Of a DNA stretch of 64,000 bases, positions 53,521 through 63,840 are shown piece after piece. A program made the position numbers and the translations under genes. The DNA is from Ursus arctos (taxonomy: Eukaryota > Chordata > Mammalia > Carnivora > Ursidae), in NCBI RefSeq assembly GCF_023065955.2, contig NW_026623008.1, positions 20,022,001 through 20,086,000 of the forward strand, given 5' to 3'. The number at the start of each line of letters is the position of its first letter. Positions within the stretch are counted from its first letter, which is position 1. The notes beneath the pieces were generated by a model, which was given only the letters and a program-made list of their open reading frames with translations, searched no databases and was not told the origin of the DNA.

Positions 53521-54839
53521 CAGGCAACCTGTGGGGCACTGTACCTGCCTCAGGCCCCGCCCCCAGGTCCAAAGAATAGCTCTGCTCTGTTCCCAGACTT
53601 TGGGAGAAGGCAGAGGGGAGACCCTGTCCTGGGGCAGGACCATTAGTCAAGTGACCCCTGGAAGCCCCTGGTCTCTCTATTCTCCTTCCTCCTGTGGGAG
53701 TCTTTCCCTCTCTATTCCACCTGTCCTCCTCCCTCTTCCCAGAGACATTTGCTTGTCTCTCCTCCAAAAACAATGCCTGCTCGTTCCTGGCTGTGGGGTA
53801 GGGAATGGCACATGCCTAGGCCTTCTTGGTACCCTAGACCCCACCTCCAGGGGCTGTGGTCCTGGCTCATCTCCTTGACTGTTTGCTCTCTCACTCCCTC
53901 ATCACTGGCTTCTGCCACCATCTTTCCCTCTCTCCACCTGGCACGCGGCTATCTGGGACTCTCTCTCCTCCCCTCCCCTTTCCTCTCCTGGGTCCCCTAG
54001 CTCTCTCCCTGGGGGGGCCCATCTGCTGGCATTAGCAACAATGTTATCCTTGCTCCCTTCTGCAGTCCCCATCCTGGCTTCCCCTCTTCCGAGCTGTCCC
54101 AAGAGACCCAGGGGACCCAGAGACAGAGCTGGGCTCCATCCCATAATAGGGAGTCCGCTTGACCTCACTCAACCAGACCAGAAGTGTCTGGACATCTGGT
54201 ATGAAGGCATGGCACGGCACCCCCTGGTCTTGGGTGACTGGCCAGAGACACAGAGCTCTGTATTCCACAAACAAACAAACAAAAAAGTTGGCCTGGGGGT
54301 GGGACATAGGGGGTTTTTAGGGAAATGAGGGAGATCAGGTTAGCCTGGGAGAAAGCCCCTATCCAATGGGAAACAAGCAAGCGGAGGGAGTGGCTCAAAG
54401 TCAATGCTCCAGACTGATCTGAGAACCAGCAATGTCCCTCCAGGGCTCCGCCAGTCCAGAGCAGCAGCCCCTCCCCCAAGTTTCCAGCCAGGGACACTTG
54501 GCCCCTCAAGCCTGGAGCACAGCCACAACCTCAGGTAGAGATCCCATCCCTTAATCTCCTGTAGGGTCCAAGTCCAACCTCCCAACAGTCTACCTCCACT
54601 CAGCTCAGCAGGGGGTCCAGGAGCCTCCCTGCCAAGATCTAAGCAGGTGGAATGGGGTTAACAGAGCCCCCCAACTCCCAAGCCCCGTCACCAAAGTCCG
54701 GGTCAAGATCTGGGAAGCAATGCGAAATAACCCTGGAACGTGTACACCCGCAAACTGAGAAGCTACGCTGTCCATCCACAGCATTTGGGGGTGCTGGGGC
54801 TCCCTGCCCCCCAACCTTGTTCCAGACCCCCCAGCCCAG

Positions 54840-55460
54840 CAACCGTAATAAACAGCAAGCTCTTTTTCTTTATGACACCAAATTTCTCCAAGCCCAACAG
54901 CCCCTTCCATCACTACCTCAGCCATAGATCACATTAAAAACTCACAGAGGGCAACTTAAACACATCACATTTGTTTCTCTCTATATTATTTCAAAAGTAA
55001 CGGCATTAAAAATGGATTTTACTACAGAAAATAAATATCAGCACGTGGGCCGGGAGCCCAGGCAGGAGGAGGAAGCCCACCAGGAGAACGTCCCCGAGGG
55101 CTTGGGCGCAGCTCAGGTACTGACCAAGGAGGTGGCTGTGAGGCCAGACGACACCCTGGGGGTGTAGGGGGGATGTCTGGGGAGGGGGCAATACCTGCCC
55201 ACCCAGGCACTTGCCCTAGTGCCAGACCAAGAGGGACAAGAGTCACTGGTTTGGACTGGTGCCCACTGGTCCCCCGAGGCTCACACCCTCATTGCTCTGT
55301 GCCACCCCTATGCAGGGTGGGGGCTCTGGGGCGAGAAGTTCACCAGTCTCGGGGGTTATTCCAACTATTGACACAGCAGGAGAAAAAAAATGAATTCAAC
55401 TTACTATCCAGTTTGATTTTCCATTGCTATAAAAATAAATATACATCTGCTCAAAGGAGG
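54840..55460. promoter_or_regulatory. AT-rich unique region with AATAAA hexamers
   Basis: AT-rich sequence in an otherwise GC-rich intron, with plus-strand AATAAA at 54847-54852, 55030-55035 and 55434-55439 and slow-changing-looking blocks at 54880-55050 and 55385-55460. It could be conserved enhancer sequence or the 3' end of an unannotated plus-strand transcript. I see no protein frame or splice structure for the latter. Confidence 0.35.
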
Positions 55461-55603
55461 GAGATGGCAAGCGGCATGCACATGCCACCTGGGGGGTCCC
55501 CCCACAGCTCACCACCACAACCCAGCCTGGCCCCCTCCAAGCCGGGGGGGGGGGGGAATGGACAGACTGGTAATCTTTCACTTAAAAGCCCCAGCTCACA
55601 CAG

Positions 55604-55647
<44 letters not shown>
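55604..55647 (+). repeat. (CA)n microsatellite
   Basis: About 22 CA units, uninterrupted. Confidence 0.96.
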
Positions 55648-55649
<2 letters not shown>

Positions 55650-56145
55650 GGCCACACGGAACAGGAACAAGCCAACAATAGAAACACCCCAAATACTCCT
55701 GGCAGGACTCTGCCCAGGCCCGGGCACATGCCCCCGCCCCGCCAGCAGCAGCAGCAGCGGACAAAATGTGGCCACCCTGACCCGGAGGCAAAGCTTGTCC
55801 TCACACCCTGAGCTCTGCCCAGGGAGCTGGGGCCAAGTCCCGCCTGACACCAACTGGTCCGGCGGGAAACGCCTGCCCAGCCAGACAGGCACAGGCCCCC
55901 CAAGGGTCCCTCCTTGTGCTCAGGGACCAGGCTGGTGCAGCCTGGCCCTGCCTCCCAGGGTGACGCCTGGGCCCAAATTCAGCTGGCCCTGCCAGTCAGG
56001 CACTGGTGCAGAACCGAGGGCACCAGGCTCAGCCCCTCCCAGCCCAGCCCCAGGGCCCCCAAGCTAGGAGGGAGGGGGGACTCCCCACCCCTCCACATCT
56101 GGCCCTGGCCCCCAGGGTCTGCGGTAGAGAATTCCCGCCCCCGCT

Positions 56146-56168
56146 TCTCTCTCTCTCTCTCTCTCTCC
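56146..56168 (+). repeat. (TC)n microsatellite
   Basis: About 11 perfect CT units. Confidence 0.9.
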
Positions 56169-57307
56169 CTCCTCCCGCTCTGTGCCCGCTGCCCGCCTCA
56201 GGGACAGCCCCAGCTCCCGCCTCCGGCCAGCAAGGCCCACATCCTTCCTCCCTCAGCTGGCCCCTTCGCCTGGCAGGAGGCTGGGGGGGTTAGGCTGCTA
56301 GGGAACCCCTCCAGCTCCCATTAGTCCTCATCCCCAGCCCCCAAACTCTGGGTCGCTGTCCCTTTTCCTGTAGAACAGGAAACAAGGTTATTTCCTAGAC
56401 TCAGAGCCAGCCCCCTGCCCCTCTGGCTCTGCCCGGGGACCAGGACCCAGCAGGAGAAGGCGCCCTTAGCCAAAAGGCATAGGGATTCGGCAATTCACCC
56501 CCAGCTCCCGGCCCAGGGGGCTGACAGCTGTCACTCAGCACCCCACCCCCTGGGGAAGAGGGGGCCCGATTCAATCAGAGCCCCAGAGGAAACGCATTGA
56601 TAGGCGATTATTTATTTATTTATGCAAAAGTGAGCCGACTTTGTTCGCCAGGTAACCGGGCACGCGGCCCAACCCCTCCGGCCCTGGCCACCCCCAAATC
56701 CCTCCTCCGCCCCACACCCCCTCCGGGTCATTAGGTCCCCGCCCCTCAACTCCCAGAGCACCAGCGGAACCTTGGGATTTGGGGGGTGGAGGGGAGGGGC
56801 TCCTCCCTCCGCAGTCTCCCCCTTTCCCAGCGCCGTTCCTAAAATCCAGCCTTGTTCTCCGCTCCCACGGTCCCCCCTTCATTCTCCCCCCCCCCCCACA
56901 TTCTCAGCAAGCTGGAGAGCAAATTGCAGTTTTAAATCCAAAGACCGAGGGAGGAGGAAGGAGGAGGGGGCGCGCGGCAGCGCTGGGCGCGCACCTCGCC
57001 CCCGAGCCGGGGGAGCTGCGGGGCGGCCAGGAAACCCGAGAACCCCCCCTCCCCGCCCCCCCTTCTCGTCCACCTCCCCCTCCCCCTTCCCGGCGCTGCC
57101 TGCCAGGCTTCGAGCCGAGCCCAGCCGAGCCGCGGGCCCCGGTGGAAACAAAGACCGATCGCACCGCGGGCACCGCAGCCACCGGGTCCCGCGGACCGGA
57201 CCGGGGCGCGCGGAGGGGGCGCGGGCCCCCCCCTGGTGCGCTGCACAAAAGAGCCCGGCCGGCCGGTCCCCAGCGGGGTCTAGGGCTCGGGAGGAGGCGC
57301 CACTCAC

Positions 57308-57405
57308 CGGAGTGCTGGGCTGCCGGCTCCGTGGGTCCGAGCCAGGCGAGGGGCTTTGGGGGGCGTCAGTCTTCCGGCGGCGGCAGCGACGCGGGCGCCC
57401 GGCTG
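57308..57405 (-). other. AHDC1: Probable 98-nt noncoding exon of AHDC1 near the promoter
   Basis: The minus-strand acceptor ACTCCTCTCCCCAG is followed by CAGCCGGGCG at 57405. The donor is GCACTCCG then GTGAGTGG, ending at 57308. The segment is CpG-rich and lies 673 nt downstream of the first-exon donor at 58078. It could also be the 3' part of a first exon with an internal start. Confidence 0.45.
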
Positions 57406-57938
57406 CTGGGGAGAGGAGTCGTGGAGGAGCCCTGAGCCGCCCGCCGTTGCTGACAGCATGGCTCGCGTCTCGGCTCACATTCTCTGCCGCTAACTCCACT
57501 GGACACGGCCCCCCGCTCCCGTGGCGCCCCCCCCACCTCGATCACTCCTTCGCTCTCTGCGCCCCCCTCACTCCCCCCGCCGCGCACACACTCTCACAGC
57601 CCTGGACACCCCCGCCCCCACCCCCCCATTGCAAACCTGGGAGGGAACGCGCCCCGCGTAGTCCTCCTCCTGCTCCTCCTCCTCCGCCCTCCTCCCTCCC
57701 GCTCTCTGGCTGTCTGTCTGTCTCTCTGACTGTCTCTATATCTCGCTCTCTCTGCCTTTCTCTGCTTTCCGAGCTGGGTGGGAAAAGGAAATGAGGACAG
57801 AAAGCAGACGCTGGCTTTGGGTGGTGGTAGCTGGATTCCCTCTCTCCCTCCCTCCTCCTCCTCCCCTCCCTCCTCCTGCCTTCTGCTCTCTCCGCTGCGA
57901 GCGGGGCTGAGCGCAGCCTGGCGGGTGGCTCGCTCTGC

Positions 57939-57973
57939 CCGCCCGCCCGCCCGCCCGCCTGTCTGTCTGTCTG
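57939..57973 (+). repeat. (CCCG)n(TCTG)n in the promoter island
   Basis: CCCGCCCGCCCGCC passes into TGTCTGTCTGTCTGG. Length variation here would change promoter spacing. Confidence 0.9.
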
Positions 57974-58077
57974 GTCTGCCTCGCTCGCTCCCTCCCTCCG
58001 TCTCTCGCCCTCGCCCTGCCTGCCTGCCTCTCTCCGTCTCCGCCGCCGCCGCCGCTGCCTCTGCGAGCTCGCCTTAC

Positions 58078-58150
58078 CTTCGCCGCTCACCATCCGGAAC
58101 CCCAGGGGGGAGCGCGCGCGCGGCACGCCGGGACTTGTAGTCCCCACCCC
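58078..58150 (-). other. AHDC1: Probable first exon of AHDC1 (5' end approximate)
   Basis: The strong donor GGCGAAG then GTAAGGCG ends an exon at 58078. The region just upstream is CpG-dense, lacks a TATA box and carries a ZNF143-like element, as housekeeping-type promoters often do. The distance from here to the AHDC1 start codon (about 49 kb) is close to that in human. The listed 5' end is a guess near the ZNF143-like motif. Confidence 0.5.
58123..58141 (-). promoter_or_regulatory. ZNF143/SBF-like motif at the AHDC1 promoter
   Basis: The minus strand reads ACTACAAGTCCCGGCGTGC, close to the known ZNF143 site ACTACAATTCCCAGCATGC (three differences). Such sites usually sit near transcription starts of CpG-island genes. 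Here it lies about 45 nt upstream of the first-exon donor. Confidence 0.6.
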
Positions 58151-59029
58151 GGCCGCTCGGCGTGCGGGGCGGGCGGGGCCGAGCCGGCTGCCCCGACGGC
58201 GCGGCCAGGAGCCGGCGGGGACCGTGCGCGGGCCCCTCGTGGGGGACGGGGGCGCGTCCTCCGTTTACCGAGGGTGGTGGTTCTCCCGAAGGACTAGCGA
58301 TGTTTCCCTAGTTTCTTGTTCCCTGCGGGGGTCTCTGGCTTGAGCGGAGGTTGCGGGTGGGAGCGAAGGGGCGGGGTCTGAGAATGGAATGAGTCGAATA
58401 GGGAATCAAGGGATTAGCCAAAGGGCCTGCGACTTTCTGGGGCGCCCCAATTAAATGATAGACGAAGAAGAGAGAGGGGAGGACCGGCTTTCTGAGTCTG
58501 GGGACGTTCTCCCTTTCCGAAAAGGTTTCCTACTGAGTAAAGCACGAGCTGTTTATGGGAGGGCTGCTCCAGAAACCTCAGAGCCCCACCACCGCTTCCT
58601 CCTCATTCAGGGACTCCCGTCCCAAGCTCTGAGCCCTGGGTTTAGCCCCTCCAACTCCTAGTTTTCCTAGAAGTTCAAGGGTGACCAGGGCACAGAAGTC
58701 CTGGATAATCTGCAAATAGCACCCCTCCCCCTTGCTGAATTCGACTCTGAGCATTTTGGTTGTGTCAGGAAGCAAGATTCGCATTCACAGTTCCGAGCTC
58801 CTGCTGCGGCCAGGGGGCTGGGCTCAGCACTTTCACCTACCTCCTCTTCAGGTCACATCTGTTATCCAGCCCCTAGCTCCAGGCCCCCTGCCTGGTCGAT
58901 CCCCACAGATGGGAATGTGCCCTGCCTGGGCCTGGTTACCAGGGGGGAAGTAGCCGGACAGCCCAGGAAAGGAAACCGCTGCTCTGCTGCTGCTGCCATT
59001 TACTGGACACAGCCGGGCCCCTCAGTCTG

Positions 59030-59165
59030 CAAATGATCCAGCTATTGTCATTTCCATTTTCTAGATGAAGGCAGTGAGGCCCAGGTCCCCTCATCTGGAA
59101 GTGGTAGAGCCCCGCTGGACCAGGGAGGGTCTGATCCCAAAGCTCACTGCTTAACCTCTTGGCTG
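59030..59165 (-). repeat. MIR relic
   Basis: TTCCATTTTCTAGATGAAGG, CAGTGAGGCCCAGGTCC, AAGCTCACTGCTTAACC. Confidence 0.65.
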
Positions 59166-60540
59166 TGGCAGGGGGTTGTGACTCCCATGTCTCTGTCTGA
59201 CCTTCATTCCCAGCATCCATGTGTCCTCCCTTGCTACTTTAATTCAACAGATGTTAACTGAGATATGCAGGGCTCACAGGGGACACCGAGAGGAATAATG
59301 CAGGATCACTGTCCCGTCCTCTGTATCTACCAACATCAGCCCTGACTGGTACTCTGCTAGTTCCATTCCATCTGTGTGTCTGACATTCCTTGGCCCTGTG
59401 TCTGCTGGCTTTGTCTGTCTTGCCCCACGTCTGAAGTTCCTCCGGCAATGCCTTTGTACTTGGGCCACCTGTTTCTGACTCCTCCTTTGGCCCTGCAGGG
59501 TGAAGGCCAGAGTGTGACAAAGGCTGGTGGTGACATTTCTCCAACTACAACTCCCTGTCGCCACCTTCCCTACATCTCTCCCTCTTCCAAGCACCTCCTT
59601 AGGACAGTCTGAAACCTCCCAAAAGGCAAAAGAAGAGGGTTCTGGGGGGCACTCTCTATTGGCCCTTTGATGGGAGCGGGGCTAGGAGGGCAGCAGCAAT
59701 GAGAGAGATCTAGGGTTCCAAACAGTCTAAAGAGTACACCTATTTATCTGGCATCAGGGAGCTGGCATGGCCAGCTAGAGAGGCCCCCATTCGGAAGCAG
59801 CTCCTCTCCACGGGCAAACCTTGGGTTCAAAGATTTTTTCATTGAATGGGAAGTATTACAAGGTCAGATATTATGAAAGCAGTGGTTTAAGTTGTTAGGG
59901 GCCCTTTCAGGTCCAAAGCCTGAGTATAAAGTTATGGCAAATAGATGAGGCTTTGGCATCTTGCTCTAGCTGGTATCCCATGGGAGAGACTTTAGCATTG
60001 GGAGGATGGAAGAGGCTCAGGTTCCCCTTTCTTTTACACCCCCCCCCCATACATGCTTACTCCTTAAGCTTTGCCACAGAGCATGAAGAGCCTACCGAGC
60101 TGAGCGGAGCCTGAATCAAGTTTGGAGAGGAAGTTGGGTGGGGTATACAGGATCCTTTAAGGGAGATGGGAAGTCCCAGGTAGACTGAAATAAAGAGGAA
60201 TTTGGGAAAGACATGGGAGGGGAGAAGTTTAGTGATGAGGTGCAGAGAGCATGAGCAGCTGGATGGGCCATGGCTTCTTGAGTGAGTGAGAGACTCATAG
60301 AAGTTAGGTCGTGTTTTCCAAGCATGCACCTTCCATCCAGGCCGTCTCAGCTGCCCCTTTCCCAGAGAGGGTGGGTACTCTTGGTCCCTAAGGTATTGAG
60401 CAGCGCTGGAAACCAAGCATTACCGGGTTTTCCGGTCATTTGGAGGCTGGTCTTTCTCTTGCAGCTTCTCTAAATTATGTGGGTGTAAGGGGCGGGGGTG
60501 GTCTTCCCAGACAAACTCAAGCTGATTCTTCCCGTGGGCT

Positions 60541-60560
60541 GCTGCCGCCACCTAGTGTCG
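60541..60560 (-). promoter_or_regulatory. Strong CTCF-like motif upstream of AHDC1
   Basis: The minus strand reads ACACTAGGTGGCGGC, matching the CTCF core at 14 of 15 positions. It lies about 2.4 kb upstream of the promoter, a common insulator position. Confidence 0.6.
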
Positions 60561-60687
60561 AATCTCCATGTCTGCTCCAGTAGCGGCAGTCTAAAAGGGG
60601 AGAACCCAGTCCTCAGAAATAGTGTCAGGGTCACCACAGGTTGGGCAGGGTAGCTGTACCCTCCCCCAGAAGGCAGGCTTGAAGGAG

Positions 60688-60700
60688 AGGACTCAGGTTC

Positions 60701-60701
<1 letters not shown>
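60688..60701. repeat. Target-site duplication, left copy
   Basis: AGGACTCAGGTTCT, identical to the copy to the right of the SINE. Confidence 0.93.
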
Positions 60702-60732
<31 letters not shown>

Positions 60733-60910
60733 ATTCATTCATTCGACAGAGAGAGACAGCCAGCGAGAGAGGGAACACAAGCAGGGGGAGTGGGAGAGGA
60801 AGAAGCAGGCTCCCAGTGGAAGAGCCTGACGTGGGGCTCGATCCCAGAATGCTGGGATCACGCCCTGAGCCGAAGGCAGACGCTCAACAACTGAGCCACC
60901 CAGGCGCCCC
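60702..60910 (-). mobile_element. CAN-SINE (carnivoran tRNA-derived SINE), full length
   Basis: Read on the minus strand it starts GGGGCGCCTGGGTGGCTC, the tRNA-like head of carnivoran SINEs with pol III box-like segments. It continues through a CT-rich body and ends in an A-rich tail (a 23-T run on the plus strand, 60702-60724). It is flanked by perfect direct repeats AGGACTCAGGTTCT at 60688-60701 and 60911-60924, the target-site duplication. The intact duplication and long tail point to a fairly recent insertion. The family is limited to Carnivora; the body variant suggests an arctoid caniform. Confidence 0.93.
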
Positions 60911-60924
60911 AGGACTCAGGTTCT
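60911..60924. repeat. Target-site duplication, right copy
   Basis: AGGACTCAGGTTCT, identical to the copy to the left of the SINE. The 14-bp length is typical of LINE-driven retrotransposition. Confidence 0.93.
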
Positions 60925-61069
60925 GGAAGAGCCTGCATCCTGCCTTTCTGGGCTCAGCTCAGCCCAGCCACTTTTGTTTCAGTGTGGCAGAAGGTGGCAT
61001 ACCATCTAGACCCTAGAAAGTAGAGGTGAGATCGTAGGGATAAAACTGTGGGGCTCTAGCGCTTGGAGG

Positions 61070-61290
61070 CCGTGTGGAATAGGAGCCAGACAGATCTGGT
61101 TTTGATTCTGCATGGACTCGTGTGTCCTTCACCTCTCTGAGTCTCAGTTCCCCTATGTGTAAAATAGAGGAGTAATTCTTTCCCTGTCTTACGGGTAGGA
61201 CCTTGGAGATTTACTGAGCACAAGGATATGAGAGCACTTTGAAAACCGGCAAGGACAAGCTGAGGGATTGAGTCATGATAATAATAATGA
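61070..61290 (+). repeat. MIR relic
   Basis: GAGTCTCAGTTCCCCTATGT, GTAAAATAGAGGAGTAATTC. Confidence 0.75.
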
Positions 61291-61937
61291 CAATAACTGA
61301 GAGGTCACAGCAGCCTGGAGCCAGGCCCTTGGGGCTCATGGAAAGGGCAGAGTGAAATGAGCCTTGGGTGGGCATGGGCACTGCCTTCCCCGATTACAGA
61401 AGTCCTAGGGTTAGCCCCACTCTTGGAGCTCACCTCAGCGGAGGTGTGGTTTGCTACAGAGTGGTTCAGCCCAGCCCACAGAAGGAGAAACCGAGGCCGA
61501 GAGAGGCGGAGGGACTCTTCTAAGCCTCTGAGCTACAGATCCAGGATCAAGAGACCCATTGGACTGGAGCCATTATGGCCTTGGTCTTCCCCTCCTCAGG
61601 ATGGGAACAGCTCAGAGCTGGGGCCCAAGAGACTGTGGAAGCAGGAAGCCCCTCCTCATTGTGGTACAGTGGGAACTAAGGCCCCCAGGCCCCCATTATC
61701 CCTCCTCCTGGGCTAGCCCCTCCCCCCCAAGTCCTCCCACATTCCTCCAGGCAACAGGAAACCCCAGCTGCAGCCCAGACTTCAAACAGCTCCTCCCTCT
61801 GGGCAGGGGGTGTGGGAGGAGAGGCCAGAGGCCAGAGGGCAAAGGTCAGCTTTGTTCCTGCTGGAGGTGGTGAAGGACGGGGGTGGGGGGGGATGGGGAC
61901 ACAGAAGGGGGCAGGGTAGGGCCCTTGACAGCTACAC

Positions 61938-61940
<3 letters not shown>

Positions 61941-62009
<69 letters not shown>
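61941..62009 (+). repeat. Compound (GT)n(GA)n microsatellite
   Basis: GT run at 61941-61985 followed by a GA run to 62009. Confidence 0.96.
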
Positions 62010-62344
62010 GAGAATTCCTGGGTCTGTCTGTCAGGATATAGTATGTATGGTTCTGTCAGCCTGCGTCTGGAGCTAATTGTCTGTCCTTGGTTTCCCTTGG
62101 GCTCGGGACCGGAGTTACGCATGTGTGTGTGTATGTATCAGTATGGATTTGTCTGTGGGTGCTCAGCCGGGGATCTCACGGACATCTCTGTAGGTGACAT
62201 CACCTGTATCGATATGTGTGGTTCACAGACCTGCTCAAAGCTATGTATCCAGTGGGACCTGGTGTGGTTCTTTGTACCAAGAGGGGTATCCCGCTCCTGT
62301 CTCTTCCCCTCCCATCCTTCCCCTGCATTGGTCAACAGAGGGTT

Positions 62345-62815
62345 CATTCTGAAAAGTGAATCTGACTTTGTTATTCCCCTGCTCAACATCCTGCGGCTCA
62401 CCCTTGTCCAAGGCTTGGAACCCTAGCCTAAATGCATGGCAGACATGACCCATGCCTACCTGGCTATCTTCATCGTTAGCCACTAATGTCCCTCAAATTT
62501 TATACTCTAGTCACACCTACCTAATTCTAACTCCCTGCACGGTCCCATTTCCTGCCTCTGAGCTCACTTAATTTTGTCAAGTCTAGAATGTCCTTTTCTT
62601 CGTTCTTTACCAAGCAAACTTTTACTCCCTTTACAAGTCTCTGGTGAAGCAACACCTCCACTGAGAAGCCTTCCAGACTTCCCCCTGTCCAACTGAATTA
62701 GGACCCTCCCCTCTTCTCCCACACATTTTCAGCCTGTGCCTGTCCTATTTACCTCACTACCATTAAACTGTGAGCTGTCTGAGAGCAGGAACTGTGCCTT
62801 ATCTCCCATCCTGTG
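62345..62815 (+). repeat. L2 LINE 3' fragment, about 470 bp
   Basis: GTTATTCCCCTGCTCAACAT, GGTGAAGCAACACCTCCACT, GAGAAGCCTTCCAGACTTCC, CTGTCTGAGAGCAGGAACTG. Confidence 0.8.
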
Positions 62816-62941
62816 ATGGAAAGTTCCTAAAGAGACCTAGTCTTCCCATTCCAGGGAAAAGTTTCCTGATGTTCTGGGTGTAGTACCCAGAGTGGACACA
62901 AGAGGGAGTATGGACATCACTGCAGGACCGTACAGGAGCTG

Positions 62942-62943
<2 letters not shown>

Positions 62944-62995
<52 letters not shown>
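62944..62995 (+). repeat. (GT)n microsatellite
   Basis: About 26 perfect GT units. Confidence 0.97.
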
Positions 62996-63000
<5 letters not shown>

Positions 63001-63179
63001 GGGGAGAGGGAGAGAACTACTGGAGTAGATAGTAGGTCCATCCAGCTCAATACTGAAACAATAGGATCCAGGATAGACATCCCCAATAAGTCCTGGCCAC
63101 CCCCGATTTCTTCTGTGACTTTTCTTCACAAGTCAGGGCCCATACCCCTTGGAATTCTGACCCTTCTGCCTTTTGCCTC

Positions 63180-63480
63180 TGATCTCCCAACCTTGTTCCA
63201 TGCCTCATCTGCGCCCTCAATCCTCCCACACATGATTATTTGCACTTGCCTGACTTGGCCTTGCTCTACCATATCTCTGAGCCTTTGCACATGCTGTTCC
63301 CTGCATGGGAGGTGATCTCACCCTCTGGCTGCTTCATCAGGCAGACTTTTCTTTCACATCCTCCGAGAAGTCTCTCTTGGCCTCCAGACTGACCTTGCCC
63401 CTAAGTGTTGTAATCATTTATCGTTCTGCCTCCTGGTCAGGACTAGCCTACAGGAGACATCAGTAAATGTGTGCAAAATT
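63180..63480 (+). repeat. L2 LINE 3' fragment
   Basis: GAGCCTTTGCACATGCTGTT, CATCCTCCGAGAAGTCTCTC. Confidence 0.78.
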
Positions 63481-63619
63481 AATAACTGACTTGGTTCTTT
63501 TATGAATATAATCCTCGGCATATATGGAGCTACTCCAGACCCTTATCTGACCATGCCTTCCCTGAATTTGACTCTGGGTTAGTATTATACGCTCCCATGA
63601 TGCTCCATCAAATAAGGGA

Positions 63620-63840
63620 ATATGACACAGTGGGATGCATGAGACTTGGAAGTCCAAGGGTTCAAATCCTGACTCTACCATCCAGCTGTGTGACCTTGGG
63701 CAAATGTTGTAGCCTCTCGGAGTCTTCGTTTTCCTTTTTGTAAAATGGGAATAATCACACTCCTGCACAGCCTCGTAGTGAGAATCAAATTAGACGATGC
63801 ATGTGAAACACCCAGCATTAGTCAATTAGGTGTCCTCCTC
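63620..63840 (+). repeat. MIR SINE relic, near complete
   Basis: GTGTGACCTTGGGCAAATGT, TTTGTAAAATGGGAATAATC. Confidence 0.9.

Larger units (their letters stand above)
31503..57307 (-). other. AHDC1: AHDC1 first-intron region
   Basis: About 26 kb between the internal CpG island and the main promoter. The part from 33 to 42.3 kb is dense in MIR and L2 relics plus two hAT-type DNA transposon fossils. The part from 42.5 to 52 kb is dominated by degenerate TG/CA and CT tracts. Single-copy blocks at 40.4-40.5, 46.1-46.2, 47.0-47.15, 48.1-48.25 and 54.85-55.46 kb look like conserved noncoding sequence. No protein-coding exon is supported. Confidence 0.5.
56930..58280 (-). promoter_or_regulatory. 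AHDC1: Main CpG-island promoter of AHDC1
   Basis: About 1.3 kb of very GC- and CpG-rich sequence without interspersed repeats, containing the two donor-bounded exons ending at 58078 and 57308. It holds GC boxes, a (CCCG)n/(TCTG)n tract near 57939-57972 and a CGCC triplet run near 58040. No TATA box is apparent. It is placed as the promoter because it is the most distal CpG island on the 5' side of AHDC1 and coincides with consensus donors in the right orientation. Confidence 0.75.

Noticed and set aside
56772..57794. 340-codon plus-strand frame in the promoter island
   Set aside because: It is a Pro/Arg/Ser-rich translation of CpG-island sequence that crosses the inferred exon on the other strand; no family resemblance.
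57542..58147. 201-codon minus-strand frame across the first-exon donor
   Set aside because: It runs through a strong donor into intronic arginine- and glutamate-rich repeat translation; only its first codons could be in an exon.
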